A DNA stretch of 60,000 nucleotides from Hydractinia symbiolongicarpus (Eukaryota; Cnidaria; Hydrozoa; Anthoathecata; Hydractiniidae), in contig NC_079880.1 in NCBI RefSeq assembly GCF_029227915.1, forward strand, positions 19,842,501-19,902,500, in the 5' to 3' direction. The translations under genes and the position numbers were made by a program. The notes below the pieces were generated by a model. The model saw only the letters and a list, made by a program, of their open reading frames with translations, had not been told where the DNA came from and did no database searches. Below, piece after piece: positions 1 through 14,100 of the stretch. Numbering within the stretch: position 1 is the stretch's first letter; every line of letters starts with the position of its first letter.

Positions 1-3000
1 TTTTCGTCAAAGCTTTTACTTCTTCTTCTTTTGTTTTCTCGATCAATTTCGTTACACGATCTTTTGACAATTTCCCTATCTTCCCATCTTGCATTTCTTC
101 TATAGTTTTTAACAACTCTTTAATCTTTTTTTGTTTATTCTCCACCTCGGTGCTTAAGCTCTCCACCTCGGCTTTCTGTTGATCAACTAGTCTTGCGTTT
201 TCTCGTTGTTTCTTTTCAGAGTCAACTAGACTCCCTAAATTCTTTTGTTCAACAACATCTCTCAACAATTCATTATCTACTCTGAGTTTGTTCATCTGTC
301 GTTTTAGATCTCTTATGCTTTTGCTGTCACTGTAGCTGTCAAATACTGACGGACTTATGTCACTCATGGTGTCATCACGAGTGGTGTTTGGACTCTTTGA
401 TGTTCTGCCAGTTGCTTTTTCACGCTTCAAGCGCTCAATTTCCTTTTCTTTTTCGATCAGTTTACTTTTGAAAGCATTCTCAACAAACTGGTCTACAAAC
501 TCTTTTTGGGTTTTCTCTTCCTTTCTTCTTTCGATATCTTCAAGCTTTGTTTCCAGCAAGAATTTTTGCGCCTTGAGTTCAGCTAAATCGTGAATCATTT
601 TCACGCCAACTTCATCTTTTAAACTAAGTTTTTTGTCCTTATTAAAGCTGGAATCTAAATCTCGATGCATTTTCATTTTATGTAAATCTTTCGACATGTC
701 GTACATTTGCCTCTGCTTCAGAAGGATATCTTGTTTCAAGTGTGCATTCTCTTTTGAGATGCGTTTAATATCGTCTCGAAGCATATGTATAGTGCCATGA
801 TCATCGTGACAGTTCCCCATGTATCCTGCACGATTATCGGCTTCTTTCTTCAATTTATCACGTTGTGCAGTCATATCTTTTAGTTTTCGTTCCAAAATTT
901 GTATTCGATTCTTTAGAGCTTCAATTTCCTTCTCAGCATTTTCTCGCATTTTTTTCATCACATTCAAAGCTGCGTCTTTTTCATCTAGCTTTGCCATCAT
1001 GTCTTCAACGTCCGACTCGTATGTTTTTAACTTATTGTCTCGATTATTAGCAGCTTTCTGTAATGCATCGTTTTCATTTAGTACAGCTCCGACAGTCTTG
1101 TCTTGATTTTCTCTCAAGCTACTGATCAAAGTCTTTAATTTCGCATTTTCGTTAGATAACTTTCTCAATTCGTTTTTTAGTGACTGTAAGGAAGTTTCTC
1201 GTGTTTCTAAGTCACGTGTCGTGTCCTCTAATTCATCTTGAGTGACTTCGTATTCCGTTGTTTTAGCATCTAATCGAAGATTCAGTTCTTCTGCCCGTAG
1301 TTGTAATTCGCGGTGCCTGTTCTCAACATCGCTTAATCTTCGTCTTAAAATCCACAATCTAGATTTATAATCTTTATCTTCAAACTCTTTGTCTGTTAAT
1401 TCTTTTTCGATGTCTTCCTCAACTTTTACTAAACCTTCGTTCAGTATAGTCTGTATGTTATCCATCGTGGCGCAAGCGTTTGCAAACAAATCCCAAGCAT
1501 GATCACGTCGTTTTGAAAAGTTATTCTCCTTGTCGTACTTTTCTTCTAAACTTCTGAAGTTTCGCTTAAGGATTTCAAAGTCGCCAGAATATTGTTGTAA
1601 TGATCCCTCTAAAAGCTTTCCAGTTTCGGCTTTTTGCAGGATTAAGTGACATCTTAATGTCCCTGTCAGGTGACCATGTCCACGTTCCATGTCAGCAATA
1701 ATTTTCGTTGTTCCCGCAGCTTCGTCTTCCAAGCTAACCAACTTAGCTCTCAGCATTTGATTCTCAATTTGCAGCTTTCTAATTACTCTAGCTTGATCTT
1801 TTTTGATTTGTCTACTTTCTGCATCCGCCATGTTTACATCGCTTCGATGAGATTCTGGAGTCAACAAGGCAAGTCTGCGATCAACATCCTGCGAAAGCCA
1901 ATCAGCAAAATGGGTCTCACTGATATCATTGCGAACTTTTTCTAATTCTTCTGCAAGCTTATGACTTATTTCTTCGAGCTCTTTGTTTTGTTCTTGCGAG
2001 CTTGTTAGATCTAATGTTGCATTGCCTAACTTTTGTTCTAATTCTTCCTTTTCTTTTTCCAATTGACGAATTGTTTTATCAGTTGACATTTTGTTGTTTG
2101 CTTTTAAGCTTGAAATTTCCTTTTCTAGTTTTACTTTCTCCGACTCAGCTCTTGCTAATTTATCTTCTACAACATCTTTTTGTCTTTGTAGTTCGTCTAC
2201 CGTCTCATTTAACACACTGACCATTTCTGTTAAGCCACCCTCTTCTGTTTTTCTGTCATGCCAGTCCTTGATGAAACTTCTCAATTTTTGTATCTCTTCG
2301 TTAGCTTGTGATTTATCTACGGTAAGATTTTCAACTTCTGTTTTCAAATACATCAACTCAGATTCTGCATCATTGTTCGTTCTCTGCAAATCCTGCATAT
2401 TATCTTTCAATGCAAAATTTTCATCTTCCAATCTTTGAACTTTGTTTTCCAACTTTTTCATTTTGTTTCTTTGAGCTTGATCTGCAGAAGAATTATGTTT
2501 TGACCTTTCAGCAATCTTTGCAAGCCGATTCAAATCTTGGTGAGCTTTATCAAGATCACTTCTCAGTTGTGAGTTCTCTGATAGTAACTTCTTAGCACGT
2601 GCAACTCCTCCAGGACCTTTAAAAGCACTAAGTGATAATCGACTGCGATCGGGACTTCCAGCAGGTGTAACTCCATCCTCGGTTGTCTCATCTAAACTAT
2701 CTTCATTGTGTTGCTTCAATCTCTGCACCTCGTTCTGCAATTCACCAATCTTTCTTTTACACGCAGTCAAGTCTGCATCCTCGCTCATTTCTTTCAATGC
2801 TGTTCTTAAAGACATCAGTTCGTTTTCTAGAGCTTCATTCGCTTTCTCCTTCTGTTGCAGCCTGTCCACTTCATTTTCTAACGAGTTTTTAGTTTCTTTC
2901 GCGGAAGATAATCTGCTTCTTAATTTATCGTTATCCGCTTGTAACCTTCCTATCATTTCATTTTGTTTCATCATTGCATCGAGGAATTTTTCTCCGGGTG

Positions 3001-6000
3001 GATTTGTGTCACGGGGTGAACTTTGCCTTGGGGATGATGCTGGATCTGCCTTATTTTTTACTTTGGAACCTGAAGCTTTCTCTTGCGAAGTTTGAGAATT
3101 CGTTTGTTTGAAGGGATTGTAACTTTCTTGAGAATCTGATGGTCTTTTTTGTGAAGAGCGATCCGACTGGCCTTGCACCTCGCCGATTCTTTGTTCAAGT
3201 TCTTTAATTCTTTCTCTTTTCCTCAAGTTACTGTCTATCAATCCTTTCTTATTATTAGCTACAGCCAACCGAAGAAGTTTGTTCTCTTCTTTCAAATCCT
3301 TTATCTCCTTTCCTTGATTTAAGATATTTTCCACAATACCGGGATAAGGTTTGTTTAACATATCTCTCAGTGTTGTATTTTCTGTTTGTAAGTCTTCGTT
3401 GTGTTTTTGGAGATGTTTAGATTGTTCAAACTGGGATGGATTTGAATGCTTCAGGTATTTACGAAGGGAATGATTTTCATCTTTCAGTTTGTTCAAATCT
3501 TTATGTAGGCCCAGGACTTTCTCAGTGATATCTGAATGAGATACACCAAGCATTTGTTTAATTGCGTCTAATTCATGGCTGATATCAGCTCCAATTGCTG
3601 CATTTTCTGGATCAGCATCTGTTTCTTCTATACCTTCCTCTTCTTCACCTTCTTCTTCTTCTTCATCTTCTTCTTCTTCATCATCTTCTTCTACATCATT
3701 TTGTTCTTCGTCACCTGTTTGGTGTCCTCCATCCTCAGAAGATTCCACTTGCTGTTGCATCAATCGTTTTTCCAAAGCATTCGCAAGAGCATCCATGTCT
3801 TTTCTCAACTCGTCGATAGTTCTATCCTTGTATTGTATCAATTCCAAGTATTTGTTGTTATCGTCAATCAATGTGGAAACCAGGTTCTCTTGTTCTTGTT
3901 CACGTTGATTTACATTTCGGTCATAATTTAAATCAGCGGTTCCATTTTCAAGTAATCTCCTTAAATCGGATTCTAATTTTCTAATTTGTTCATCTTTTTC
4001 ATACATAGAGCTGATATTAAATTCTTTATTGACAATTTCCAGTCTTTTTCTCAAAAACAGCGATTCATCTTCTGTTGTTTTTAAACGGGAAATCAACATT
4101 TGATGTTCGCTCTCCAATTCTGAATAAGCTTGCTGCTTTAGCTGCAACTCCCTTTTGTATGACATGCTTTCCTCTTGGACTATTTGCATTTGACGTTCGA
4201 TTTGGTTGATGGCATCTTGAAGCATTGAAAGCTCATCTTCAATGTGAGTCCTATCAATTGATTCCTTATTTGCTCGCATTTTTTCCATCATTTCCAATGC
4301 AAAGTTCATTTCAGTCTAAAGAGAAAAGTACAAGTCATAAGGTAATTAAGACAAAGGTTCTTTGGTAAAAAGAAAAAATGACAACAAAAAGTTAATCCAG
4401 TAGATGAGATTGTAGGAATCTAGAATGCTAGTTATTGCAAATGGGAAGTTGTGACATTTACAGAACGTCTTAATAAAAGCGACTACTGGCCAATTGAATG
4501 CCAGATTCAACATCAGAGTTGTTGAATTATATATAAAAATGCTAATGACGAAATATTGAAATAAACATCCTGAAATAGTTGAATAACTTTCTATTACATG
4601 CCAACATAACTTTCTATTACTTGCCAACCATGGTAACCTTTCATGTTGCTACATACAGACCTGCTTTTAAATAAAAAAAAGAAAGAAGCACACAAAGGAG
4701 CAAATTAATAAAAAAAAAATCACCTTTAATTTCTCTAATTCTATGCTTTTCTCGTTAAGGGTTGATTTCAACTGTAATGCACCGTATCCAGCATTGGATC
4801 GCATGTTAGAAATTTCTTTGTTTTTCTCTTCCAGCGTTTGCTCCAATTTTGTCACGTGATCAAGCATGTTTTGACTCTGCTTTAGTTCCTGAAATAAAAA
4901 CTAGACGGTGTACATGAGGTATTATTAGAGTACTTTATTTTAACAAACTTTGGTGTGGATTACATACGACAAATGAAAAAATTTGCCTTTTGAACTTTAT
5001 TATTCAATACAGTTAGCACAGCACAGCAAGTACCAAGTTTGTACAATTCTATTTATCTATAGTTCAACTATAAGTTGACTCCGTACCTGCACAGCGTCAT
5101 TTAAATTTATTTTTAGAGTTTCGATTTCTTTTGTTTGAAGTTCAATTACGCGACTTTGTTCTATTGTTTCACGTTCGAACTTTTCTTTGTTAGTACAAGT
5201 CTCCTGAAATGTTAAAATTATTAAAATCCATTTAAATTTGCAAGCAAAACATTTATATACTAAAGAGGAAAATCCAGTGGCACGCTTGGTTAAATATCTT
5301 AACTGAACAAACATTCTTTTATTATGAATGAGAAACTAAAATCATAAAGAATATTAAATGTATCCACATTTTTTTATTTCCACCGGTTTCAACCACGGCT
5401 TCACGTTATTCTCTTTATAAAATGGAGCAATAGCCTACGCTTTCAGATAGATTTTAAAATTAACGCTGGAAAATGCATTGGAAATCAATAAAGTCGAAAC
5501 AACAAATGGGTTTCAAAGGGACAAGGAGCGATATTGTTATTTTGTGTGCTTATTTAAAAAAAACGCCAATTTTAAAAGTTATCACCCGCCACTAGCCCCC
5601 GCTTCCTACATCACTTCTCTCAGAAAATATCTTTAAAAAGCGAGACAAAATAAGTTACCTTAACATATTGTCTCAACATTTGAATCTCGTTTTGTGCATC
5701 CATGAAATTTTTCTCCATGCACATCATCTTATCTAAACATCCTAAAAGTTCTTCTCTAACTTGTCGGTGTTCTTCAGGTCTCCATCTTTCATTTTTCGTA
5801 CAACACACGGTGTTCTCACACCATTGGTCTGAAAGAAATAAAAATGGCGTCGGTAAACAAATAGTAAACAAAACAAAATCGTAATAGTATTTTTAATTAT
5901 ACATTGCTTTCTTTTCTCATTAGTAGAATATACTTGAAGACGACTCGTTTTAACGCATGCGCAATCAGAAAAAGATTACCTAAATGTCAATATACGTAAA

Positions 6001-7369
6001 TTAATTATAAGATTTTTCGCGGGAAAAATTTGCCCTTTTTTTTGCTAATTGTACAAAGATACAGTACAATTCATTGAGTAAGAAAAGCATAACAAGACAT
6101 GAGATTAAGAGAGAATAACAAAATTGCAAATGAAAAATAGTAACCTTTTTTAAAACATGGCTGATTTTCATTTGAAAGCATTGATGAGTTGCTGTCCATG
6201 TCTTGAAGCTGTTGCATGATTCTCTCACGAATCTCCTTGGTTGAACACTCCTCCACCTTTCTTTCTAGCTCTTCACACCTGCGAATAATTTCATTATTAT
6301 CACGTTGTGTCTTTGCTGCATTCTCCCGAGTGTTCATTTCGCACGACTTTTCCGCCCGACAACAAATTTCTGGCTGAGCAGAAGTACATTTTTCGTTACA
6401 TCGACAATTACATGCATTGTCTTGGCTTGTGTTATTATTGCCAACTTTTGATATAAGTTTTTGTATATTCTTCGATTGCTCCAGTAGCTGCTTGAGTTTA
6501 TCTGATAAGTACTGTTCTTGACTCGACGTGGACGAGCCTCCATCAGAGCTCCGTCTACCATTTTGAAAGCTGTCCACGGAAGAAACTTGATCACTCGCTG
6601 GATAAACATCACAATTAAACTCATACGAATTTTTCTGAGGAGTGGGTAGATTAAGGTTTTGTTTTGTCTCATCACATATGTGACTTGAGGACTCTAACAT
6701 TTTACATACATTAGTATCTTCTTCGTTGAGATGCTTTTGGATTTCTTGTAAGATTTGCCATAGAGATGCATTGTCATTTTTCAACTTGTGTATCAGTACT
6801 TGCTGATCACGCGTTAGTCTTGATGTCTCATCCAACTTACACTGAAGTTTATCTTTGGATTCCCTGGATGATCGAACCCAATTCTCCATTTTCTTCCGGT
6901 CATTGTGTAACGTAGTTTGTAACCTTGACAACTCTGCCAAGTATTTTCTTTTGCGGTTGCCGGCTTTTTGCAATGCAAGTTGCAAGTTTTCGACCTCACT
7001 TAAAATTCGATTGATCTCAAAAAGATTTTCACGTTTGAATTTACTATTTCCTCTACTACAACCTAAACATTCTCTCATTCCAGTTAAATCTTTTGATACT
7101 TTACCTAACACATCGAGTCCATGGCTGATATTTTCATAGGAATGTTTCAACTTTGCTGTGATTTCATGGACAGTGAGTTGATTAGTGCGCAGTTTATCCG
7201 TGTTTCGACCAAAACAAAACGTGCTAGGAGTGTTATAGTTCACCGACTCATCGTCAAAATGTACACGCCTGGAGTTGTTCTGGCCTTTATAATATCCACT
7301 TTGCTCGGAGAAATTTCGAAATTGCGTATTCGAGCCATCAAAGCTGTGTCTTCTCTCATGCCGAGACAT
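1..7369 (-). CDS. Giant coiled-coil protein, centrosome/cilium-type (3' end outside window)
   Basis: Five exons join in phase with GT-AG introns: 7369-6145, 5828-5659, 5203-5087, 4888-4724 and 4315-1. The last is a single open exon of about 1,438 codons that runs off the window. About 1,997 residues are visible. Exon 1 has a basic/polar N-terminus (MSRHERRHSFDG), then heptad-rich helix, then a Cys-rich patch (CNCRCNEKC). Exons 2-5 are almost pure coiled coil (Glu/Lys/Gln/Leu heptads), broken by an acidic run of Asp/Glu coded near 3640-3710 and by Ser/Pro-rich linkers near 3000-3170 and 2630-2700. There is no motor head, kinase or membrane segment. Such architecture is typical of centrosomal, rootlet or Golgi scaffold proteins, but I cannot name the orthologue (CCDC158-, CEP- or rootletin-like are all possible). 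The ATG at 7369 is the first in a long open frame and lies about 170 bp from the CCAAT boxes. Splicing and frame are convincing; function is an inference. Confidence 0.85.
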
Positions 7370-7535
7370 TATGCTGACGTAGCTGTTAATTTATTGCTGC
7401 TTTTATGTTTCATATTTTTGAAGTTTATATTTGTGCGGAAATAGAGTCGCCATTTTTCTTTTTCGCCATACAGAAGTCTATTATACGCAAAATGAGCTAA
7501 AGCAGGTGAATTCAGCTGCAATGTTAACTGTCAAA

Positions 7536-7603
7536 TGATTGGTTCATTAGAAAACAAACTCATTTTGATTGGACAATTCAGACGAATTAAAGATTTTGAT
7601 TGG
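7536..7603 (-). promoter_or_regulatory. Three evenly spaced CCAAT boxes
   Basis: The sequence TGATTGG (CCAATCA on the minus strand) occurs at 7536-7542, 7566-7572 and 7597-7603, with 30- and 31-bp spacing. All three point toward the coiled-coil gene and lie about 170-235 bp upstream of its ATG. Arrays of CCAAT boxes about 31-33 bp apart are the known NF-Y arrangement of many G2/M cell-cycle promoters. That fits, but does not prove, a centrosomal or mitotic role for the gene. Confidence 0.6.
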
Positions 7604-9251
7604 TTTATTTCAATAGTTGAACGTTATATTCAAATGTATGGTGTTGGTATTGAAGATAGGTATTCATGAAAGAAAACGTGAATGAATTTAAACGAGTCTT
7701 TTCATACGTATATGAAGTAAAGGAAGCGTCAGCGGTTTGTTACTCGTCACATTTTTGACATCCTGTTTTATTCTAATGTCAAGATAATAATAAATAAAAT
7801 ATTTTTTCTCTGTAAATTTCTGATAATTTTTGTGACAGAATCACTATATTAAACAAACTTTTTGATTAACTTGATAAATTATTCGCTGTATTGATTTAGA
7901 ACGATTCGTTTAAGAGTTTTATTCATGGTCTTCAATTTTTGCTATATATTTCAAATAACTAAGGGTCAAATCAAAAAAGAAACTCTTACATAAGAACAAA
8001 AAGGATATTTTATAACAGAAACCGTAACGCGATAGGAATGTCTAATACAGTAGCTCTGCACAATTTTTATAGAGTAAGGAACCCTTCACATTTACTCATG
8101 ACATTTACTCAAAACGTTGCTTCATCAGTTAATTTTCAATAAAAAAAGGATATCTTCTTATAACCTGAAAAAAATAAATAAATAAATAAAGCACTTTGTT
8201 TCCACAGTGATTCTTCTAAAGGCAATTGCGAATAGACAAAATGTCCTGGGAAAGAAGATGCAAATAAAGAATATTTCAGCACGGTAATGAAAGAAAACTC
8301 AGAAACCAAAATTCGAGAGTTCTTATAACAAGAACATAGTTGAGAAGTGTTTTTTCTTCCAGCTTTCTTTTTCTTTTTGCTTACATTATTTACAACCTTA
8401 CAGTGTTAACTAACCTTCGCCTCCATGCACCATGACAGGGTCAACCTTGCATACCTGGGGTATAAGTTCTGAGTTGTTCATATTCTAGTGTAACCAAGGT
8501 TAAATAAAAACAGTCTTTGCCATTCTGATTTTTTAGGCAGGTGTGTGTTTTAAGGTCTGGAGAAACTAAAGTTTGATTTCAAATATCAAAGAAACAAAAA
8601 GAGTACTGGGAGTGAAGTTGAATTTTGTGAAGTGAGAGGCATTATAAACATCAGTCAGTAGTAAAAATTCTCATTTAATTTTACTAACAAACCATTTTAC
8701 TTTGCAGAGATTTTCTTTACATAAAGGATAACGTAAAGAATTAAAAATTTGTGATTTCGAAATTTTCGATGTGGAAAGTTCGAATGCGCTATTTGCAAAA
8801 ATTAACTCCCGCAATTTTATTTTACTCTAAAAATTTATCACCATCTTCCTCAACCTCGTTCCCAGAACTTGTTAGGACTAACGACAGGGTTTCTTTATAG
8901 TTTTTAGACTTTTAGAAGAAAATCTCTCTTAGGCGTAAATTTTTGCGCAATAACAAACAGAACGCATTCCGCGCGTATTTAATTTTTGCAAAATTTAAAT
9001 TCTTTAACAAGGAATAAATAGAGAAATTCTAGGTTTTACATCAAACACAGATATATTTATTTTTTCATTTGAACTACAAAAGTTATACTGTTTATGCTTT
9101 TTTCCAACTCATGAGAAAAACGAGAAATTTTGACGCCTAAAACACCTTTCCTTTAATCAGTTTCTTGATATATATTTTCGCGCATAATAATTTTCGAGCA
9201 AAACATTTTACGCGTAATACCGCTACTATTTTTTTGCGTATTAACTGCAAA
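7604..9251. other. AT-rich intergenic DNA
   Basis: I see no coding exon on either strand. There is an (AAAT)n stretch around 8169-8190 and a region (about 8740-9000) with short CG-containing words set in AT-rich DNA. The words TTTCGCGCATAATAATTTT at 9176-9194 recur in similar form near 10940 and 14148, suggesting remnants of a dispersed non-coding repeat. Confidence 0.5.
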
Positions 9252-9389
9252 TCTATATTATAATACCCGTATACGTCTGTCCGTCCGTCCGTCTGTAACA
9301 CAAAATGGTAGCTTAGCTGCCAAGACTCACGCAATGTGGTATAAAAAGGACCGGCGAACCCGTGGATTTTTCCACAGGCTAACGACTAG
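9252..9389 (+). mobile_element. Miniature non-autonomous Helitron, copy 1
   Basis: This 138-bp element begins TCTATATTATAATACC after an A. It contains a (GTCC)n/GTCTGTC stretch and ends with a short hairpin (CGTGG...CCACAG) followed by GCTAACGACTAG and then T. A TC start, hairpin plus CTAG end, insertion between A and T and no target duplication are the Helitron hallmarks. Two related copies lie at 51129 and 56938. It is far too short to encode Rep/helicase, so it depends on an autonomous relative elsewhere. Confidence 0.85.
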
Positions 9390-11132
9390 TGTGCAAAAAT
9401 TAGTACTTGTGTTTGCCGTTGTTTGCATTTTACGGTAACTTCACACGTTTTTTCAAGACCTCCTTAAACAAATAATTATCAACAAGTATTAATTTTCGCA
9501 AAAGTGGATTCTCGCATTAGAATGATCATTGGCAAAAGTTATTTCTCGCGATAAATAATGAAAAGACGTTTGGAAAAGTTATTCATCTGCGGTATAGAAT
9601 ACGCGAAAGTTCGGAACGGTCGTTTTCCGAGTGTTTAATCTTATTACTTAGCCTGGTTGCCCAATTATGTTAGTAGTTCCGGGCTAACCCCAACATTTAT
9701 ACAACTTTGTATACGAGAAAGATTATTTATTTTTGATCAGATTTTCCATTAGATCTATTTATTGCGTTGAATTTTAAAAACGTAAGATAATTTGGATCAA
9801 CATATAAGCCATTTTTCTTTTTTAACGTTTGGTCCTAATAGTTTTTCATAAAGTTGTTAACTTTCAATGTGTTAAATGCGCATTTAAGCGAATATGTTAT
9901 TAGGGTGGTATTGTTGCTCTTGAAAATACTGTGCCTTGAGGGCTGATTATACTCAAAAAAATTTTTAGATCATGCGGCAGACGTTTAATCTTATTCACAG
10001 CTTCATGCACAGAATTTTTTACGAATCCCAGACAGCCTAAATATTCAGCTAAAGAATATTGTAAAACGAAAGAAATTTCTATGGTTTCCTAAGTTTTTAA
10101 TTATTTTATGTTTTTTTAATTTGTATTTAATAAAGCAAGGCCACTTTAAACGTTAAATTTCGTCGAAACGCGCTGTAATGCCTTTATAATTTTTCGAATA
10201 ATTCAGTGAAATTTTCCGTACTATGTTTTGTAGCGGAAATTGTCCACGATTTTACCTTTATACATTGATGGCGAATATCAATGTTCCGCAATAGCTTAGG
10301 AAGCGCAGATGTTGCAGACGAATGTCTCCCTTATTTCCCTTGATTTCGCGATGTTTTGACTCTCGAAAGTTTCTTTCTTTAAATGAATTTAAAATTAATA
10401 GTTCCTATTCATTTAAAAATTTAAACATAACAGAATAAGACAGGACAATAATCACATGTAAAAAATGACCTCTCTTTGCCTCAACTATTAAAACAAATAT
10501 TTGCGCTCTTTATTTAACTAAAATCTGTACAAACAATACTGCATGGCTAAATACAAAAGTTATTCACGGTCCATAGCCGATATTTTAAAATGTACTTTAC
10601 AATGTGTGTGGAAAAAAATTAAATTAAAAATAATTTTTAAACTGAATATTAGAAACATGCAAATAAATAAATAGATACAATAATATAAATAAATATATAA
10701 ATATAATAAATATAATTTACTTAAAACTAAAATTTAAAATTAAAATATACACACGTAATGGTAAAATCTATTTTTATAGAAAAGATATGTCATATGTATA
10801 TTAATGTTCGCGCCCCAAAAAAAATTATTTCGCGTATAAATACGTAAATTTAGACTTCCACAGTAAATAAGAAAGAAACATTCTGGACTTTAGACAAAAT
10901 AAGTTGCGTTTCTTTGATGTAAACTAATAGCACTATAATTTCGCGCGTAATAATATTGGTATTAAAGGTTTTGCGTATATTTTGTGTACAAAATTTCGAG
11001 CAATAGCAACCTTTTTTTGCGCGAACACGCATAAATTAATGGAAGCGAAAGCTAGTACAAATAAGGTATTTTTTCCCTTCCAAGTTTGGTGCGTAAACAC
11101 AATACTTGGTCACACTAACCGTAACAAATCCC
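9390..11132. other. AT-rich intergenic DNA with dispersed repeat words
   Basis: I see no gene. There is low-complexity A/T sequence at about 10600-10760, and CG-bearing words such as TTTCGCGCGTAATAATATT near 10940 that resemble sequence near 9176 and 14148. The stretch ends at the stop codon of the dehydrogenase gene. Confidence 0.5.
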
Positions 11133-14100
11133 TCACAGTTCAAACACAGCTTTTGATATTAAACCTTTTCGGAGTGAATTGATTGCAGCCTCGTAATCCT
11201 GCAAGTTATACACACCCACATTGAGACTTTTAAAATCCAGGTATCGATTAGACATGTTATGTACCAGGTGAATCGTGTGCGTGAAAGAGAACCGACTCAA
11301 ATGAGAACTGACAATTTTGATCCCTTTCTGGTAGATTTGAGACGCATCGATAGAGATTTCACTGGATTTGTTTGAAATACCATACAAAACAAATGTGGCG
11401 CCCTTACGCAACCACTTGAATTGGCTTTCAATGGTTTTTTTGTTACCTGCAAATAAAAAAACATTTACAAATACATTAAATCTACTACTTACAAGAATAC
11501 TTTGTACTCGGTTTTCGCTTGCTAGTAACAATGTGAAAAGAGCTTTACATTTGTTGAGAAATTGTTGGGGAATTTGTAAACATAAAAATATATTTGCACG
11601 TTAAAACTCATTTTTTCGTTAGAATAAAATCAGGTGAAAAGCCAGCCAATGCTTGAAGTTAAAAAACAACAGCAAAAAATGTGGGGCGTCTGGGGCGAAG
11701 AAACCAGTACCACTTTGGTATTTTCTTTGGTATTTTCTCTATAATATATAGTGACAAAGATTAAATGTATATTCCTCACATGAGAGAAACTGTCACCGTA
11801 AGAAATCTCGGCCGAAATAAACTTTTGCGAACTTAATTTTGTGATCTTGGGCCCTATTCGCAAAATTAGCTCTTGCAAATTATACCTTCATTTTTTCTCA
11901 AAAGCAGGCATATTGTTAAATTGCAAAGGTTCCAAGAAAGAGTTCACAAAGAAAACCATGCAATCGCAAAAATATTGTTCAACAACAACAGATGTTATAA
12001 ATTCGGAAAAGCAAGTTACGCGAAAACATTTTGACGTGAGAGATTTTTAAAAAATTGACTTTTTAAATAACTTTTGAAGCCTATAATATAATCCTGGCAT
12101 CATTTATCACGACGGGATTCCTTTAATCGAGTAGCTACGGTATTTATTTCGTGATCTTGCCGAAAACTCGCACACCTCGTAAACTCGTAAACTATAGCTA
12201 CTCACCAGTACAATCGACGATGACGTCATAACCCCATACTGCATTGCCAGCATTTTTCACACTTTCATTCAAAATACTATCCATAGAACAAATTGAGAAT
12301 CCAAGGTTTAAGTTTGATATTATACTCTTTTGGTTTTCGGAAACTTGGGTTACCGTCACATTTCGATGTCCGCGAAAATGAAATAAACATAACCATAACA
12401 AACCATCAAGGTCTTAAAATAAAAAAAAATAAAAAGGGATAAATCCGCTGACTTTTATTTTACTCAAACAAAGGAAAAATTTAATCTGATGATCAGGCAT
12501 CTAATATTATATGTAAAACTTAGTGTTCACCATCTTTCAGTTATATTATTACCTGCAATGCTTTCCACACATTTGACTTATAGTTTCTCACATACAATCA
12601 CTTTACACACAAATAGTGCAAATAGTCTCTATTCTCCTCACAGGTTTCAGTCAAGAACAGCAAGCCCCTTTTAAGTTATCAAGCATTGATTTCTTTATGT
12701 TTGTGAAAAAGGCCTTTCACTTACTGCAGAGCTTGGTAGCTAAGAGGAGGAAAATAAATCAGGCACATCACAGCCACAACATTGTGATGGTTAGCTTTTT
12801 AACATAGAGACACAAAACAATTTATGGTGTATTTTGACGGTATGCTGCATCCATGCTCACACAGTCAATCTTTATGTAGAAAGTAAAACCTTTTTATGGT
12901 TACCACAACATTATTAAAAGAAAAGAGAACTTGAAAGAGTGTGTGACAGTAAGTAAAGGGACAAATTTAAGTTTCACTTGGCATAAAGAGAATTTTCCTT
13001 CCATGATTTTCCACACTCATGACAAATCTTTTTTTTATCTTGCATGGCTGATACTTCGAACTTAAAAAATATCCATAAATATTTATTAGACACCTTCCTA
13101 CAAAATTTTTTGGTCCTATTCCTCCCTTGACGGAATTTTGAGCAATTTTTGAAAATTTGTTACACGAAATAAGCAAAAACTGAAATATATGTTAAACAAC
13201 TTTTATTTAACTATCAGAAATGGCAAAAAAACGTTAAAATTTGTTCTATATATAACTGATGTAATTAGATTGTAAGCAAACAATTGTACTTTAGACAAAT
13301 TTCAAGCTTCTGATGACTTCACAGGAAAAGTGCTGAGAGTACCAAAAAATTATTGTAACTAATATGTTCCTTCCGTGATATATAATACACCTGTGCCAAG
13401 TTTTATTTCATTTTGAGCAACCTATATGAGAAGTTATAAGGGCCTGTGCCTCCTCTTCTATATATTAAGGCTTTAAAAGCAACACTAGCAATTCCTTCTT
13501 TGCCAAGAACACTACTAATAAAAATAAATATACAAAAACACCTTACCTGCACCAGAAACTAGAATTTTTGAGTCTTGCTCGATTTTCCCTATATTATCCC
13601 AACCTTGAAGTATACTGGAATATGGTTGACAAAGAACAGATATCTTTATAGGCATTGCAGTTGGTAACAGATGACAAAGTTTACTTGATACAATACAGTA
13701 TTGCTGCCATCCACCATCTTTCATGTATCCTAGTGCTGTCTTCATGCCATCGTTTACACAGAACTGTGGTTGTCCATGACAGCAGTAATGACACAGGGTG
13801 CAATAGTTGTATGGATTGACACAAACACTAAGAAATATATAAAACTAACAAAATGCCTTTTAATCATGATAAAGTTGTCAGGGCATTAATTAAAAACCAA
13901 TAGTTGTTAAACAGTGGAAAAGAAAACACAAATTTATTGATCAGCATAATGAATCATTTAGTAGGGGATCCAAACTTTGAATAGACAAAATACAGATATT
14001 TAAATAACATAGAAAATTAGTAGAAATTATTATGCTCTAAATAAATTATTTTGAACAAAAAGTCAGTTATACTTCAAGAAGAGAATTGCTGAAGGTGTTA

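Noticed and set aside
3575-3931. Plus-strand hydrophobic frame (Phe/Leu runs)
   Set aside because: It is the antisense of the Asp/Glu-rich stretch of the coiled-coil exon. The same holds for the other plus-strand frames between 357 and 7444.
11447-11531. Upstream extension of the last dehydrogenase exon to an ATG at 11531
   Set aside because: The extension crosses a good TTTGCAG acceptor and reads intron. The joined four-exon model gives the correct family length.
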